In this document: piece after piece, positions 63,363-64,000 of the stretch
How the letters are laid out: every line of letters begins with the position of its first letter
How positions within the stretch are numbered: the first letter of the stretch is position 1
Origin: Streptacidiphilus jeojiense
GTDB taxonomy: Bacteria; Actinomycetota; Actinomycetes; Streptomycetales; Streptomycetaceae
Direction: 5' to 3'
DNA length: 64,000 nucleotides
Assembly: GCF_000719095.1 (NCBI RefSeq)
Contig: NZ_JOEH01000048.1
Location: forward strand, 1-64,000
Made by a program: the position numbers and the translations under genes
Notes under the pieces: generated by a model
Databases searched by the model: none
The model's input: only the letters and a program-made list of their open reading frames with translations
What the model was told of the DNA's origin: nothing

Positions 63363-63421
63363 GCTCCTATCGTCGCCGACACCACTGACAACGGAGCGTT
63401 GATCTTGCCTGCGGGCCGTAG

Positions 63422-63514
63422 ATGGTTTGTCGCGCAGTTCCCCGCGCCCCTAGGGGGCTGCAACTGGCTCAGTTGCACAACCTCAGGGGCGCGGGGAACT
63501 GCGCGACAAACCAT
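63422..63514. repeat. 30-bp perfect inverted repeat, GGGGCGCGGGGAACTGCGCGA element
   Basis: Arms 63422-63451 and 63485-63514 are perfect inverses, both containing the GGGGCGCGGGGA/AACTGCGCGA element also seen at 57.19 kb. The 33-nt loop carries an inner 7-bp hairpin TGCAACT/AGTTGCA. It lies after the YdcF-like gene and before dinB and can act as a strong terminator. Confidence 0.88.
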
Positions 63515-63538
63515 GCACACGCCGCACCCGAGAACCCC

Positions 63539-64000
63539 TCAGCGCCACCGCGCCAACGCCGTGACCTTCGGCCCGAGCAACGAAGGCGCCGGCTTCAGCA
63601 CCGCGTCCAGCACCGCCTCCCCCGCCGCAGGCAGCTCCCGGACCCCGCCGTAGTACCAGGTGGCGTCATGCGGTTCGTCCACGGCGATCCCGTAGGCGTC
63701 GATGCCTGCCGCACGGCACATGCTGAGCGCGCGGCGGACGTGGAAGCCCTGGGTGACCAGCAGGGCCCGGTCCACCCCGAAGATCCGGTGGGCCCGGCTG
63801 CAGGAGTCCCAGGTGTCGAACCCGGCGTAGTCGCGGACCACCCGGTCGGCCGGGACCCCGTGCTGCAGCAGGTAGGTCCGCATCGCGTCCGGCTCGTCGT
63901 AGTCGGTGCGCCCGTTGTCGCCGGTGACCAGCAGCGCCTGCACCTTCCCGGCCCGGTAGAGGGCCAGCGCCGCGTCCAGCCGGTGCGCCAGGTAGGGCGA
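63539..64000 (-). CDS. YdcF/SanA-type (DUF218) protein, start beyond window
   Basis: 154 codons visible and open at the right edge, so the N-terminus is missing. The DUF218 core is clear: LALYRAGKVQALLVTGDNG, then TYLLQHGVPADRVVRDYAGFDTWDSC and ALLVTQGFHVRRALSMCRAAGID. Family members are membrane-anchored and linked with cell-envelope metabolism or vancomycin sensitivity. The visible part is the catalytic-fold region. Confidence 0.88.
   Translation of the reverse strand, partial: SPYLAHRLDAALALYRAGKVQALLVTGDNGRTDYDEPDAMRTYLLQHGVPADRVVRDYAGFDTWDSCSRAHRIFGVDRALLVTQGFHVRRALSMCRAAGIDAYGIAVDEPHDATWYYGGVRELPAAGEAVLDAVLKPAPSLLGPKVTALARWR

Overview
This is high-GC actinobacterial chromosome, most likely a member of the Streptomycetaceae (Streptomyces, Kitasatospora or Streptacidiphilus). 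Codons end almost always in G or C. GTG starts are common and several promoters look leaderless. There are Streptomyces-type families (DUF5302, DUF5999, a TerD-vWA fusion, a DinB with a long tail) and the short GGGGCGCGGGGA/AACTGCGCGA intergenic repeat. Both window edges cut genes: a transketolase start on the left and a YdcF/SanA-type protein on the right.

Layout, 0-30 kb. An SGNH hydrolase and a roadblock-ArsR pair are followed by an ACT-GNAT protein, glmS and lnt. Next come a secreted phospholipase-D-like protein, a trio of HExxH protein, 1025-residue TPR protein and Hsp90 homologue, and a PLP decarboxylase. A redox group follows (Tat-exported multicopper oxidase, MarR, Ohr and OhrR with a clear operator). 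Then there are a TerD-vWA protein, a divergent MocR/PaiB-like pair around a 16-bp palindrome, a sugar porter with an apparent CTG start, a pterin carbinolamine dehydratase, a SUKH-like protein and an HAD phosphatase. An XRE regulator with two tiny Cys-rich proteins closes the stretch.

Layout, 31-45 kb, the most unusual part. Seven tRNA genes or tRNA-like genes lie head to tail at 31.24-31.83 kb. Several are deviant: a Tyr-type tRNA with no D-arm, two class I tRNAs with Leu anticodons, and a Ser-type tRNA with C33. A second cluster at 43.05-43.33 kb holds three still more degenerate tRNA-like sequences, one with an insertion of about 55 nt. Between the clusters are many small regulator/target sets: SoxR-like plus MFS, an ECF sigma operon, TetR plus peroxiredoxin-like protein, an endolysin-like protein, and TetR plus two alpha/beta hydrolases. 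At 44.8 kb two convergent genes both lose their C-termini in a C-homopolymer tract, which suggests a deletion or an assembly fault.

Layout, 45-64 kb. An ABC/FtsX exporter with a PadR gene is divergent from a histidine kinase/response regulator pair. Next are a large secreted protein, a CPBP membrane protease, a glutamate-cysteine ligase-like enzyme, DUF5999, gcvP behind a tandem glycine riboswitch, a PRC-barrel/DUF2382 protein and dinB. Most gene ends carry strong GC hairpins. Everything is read from sequence alone; family names rest on recognised motifs and not on database searches.
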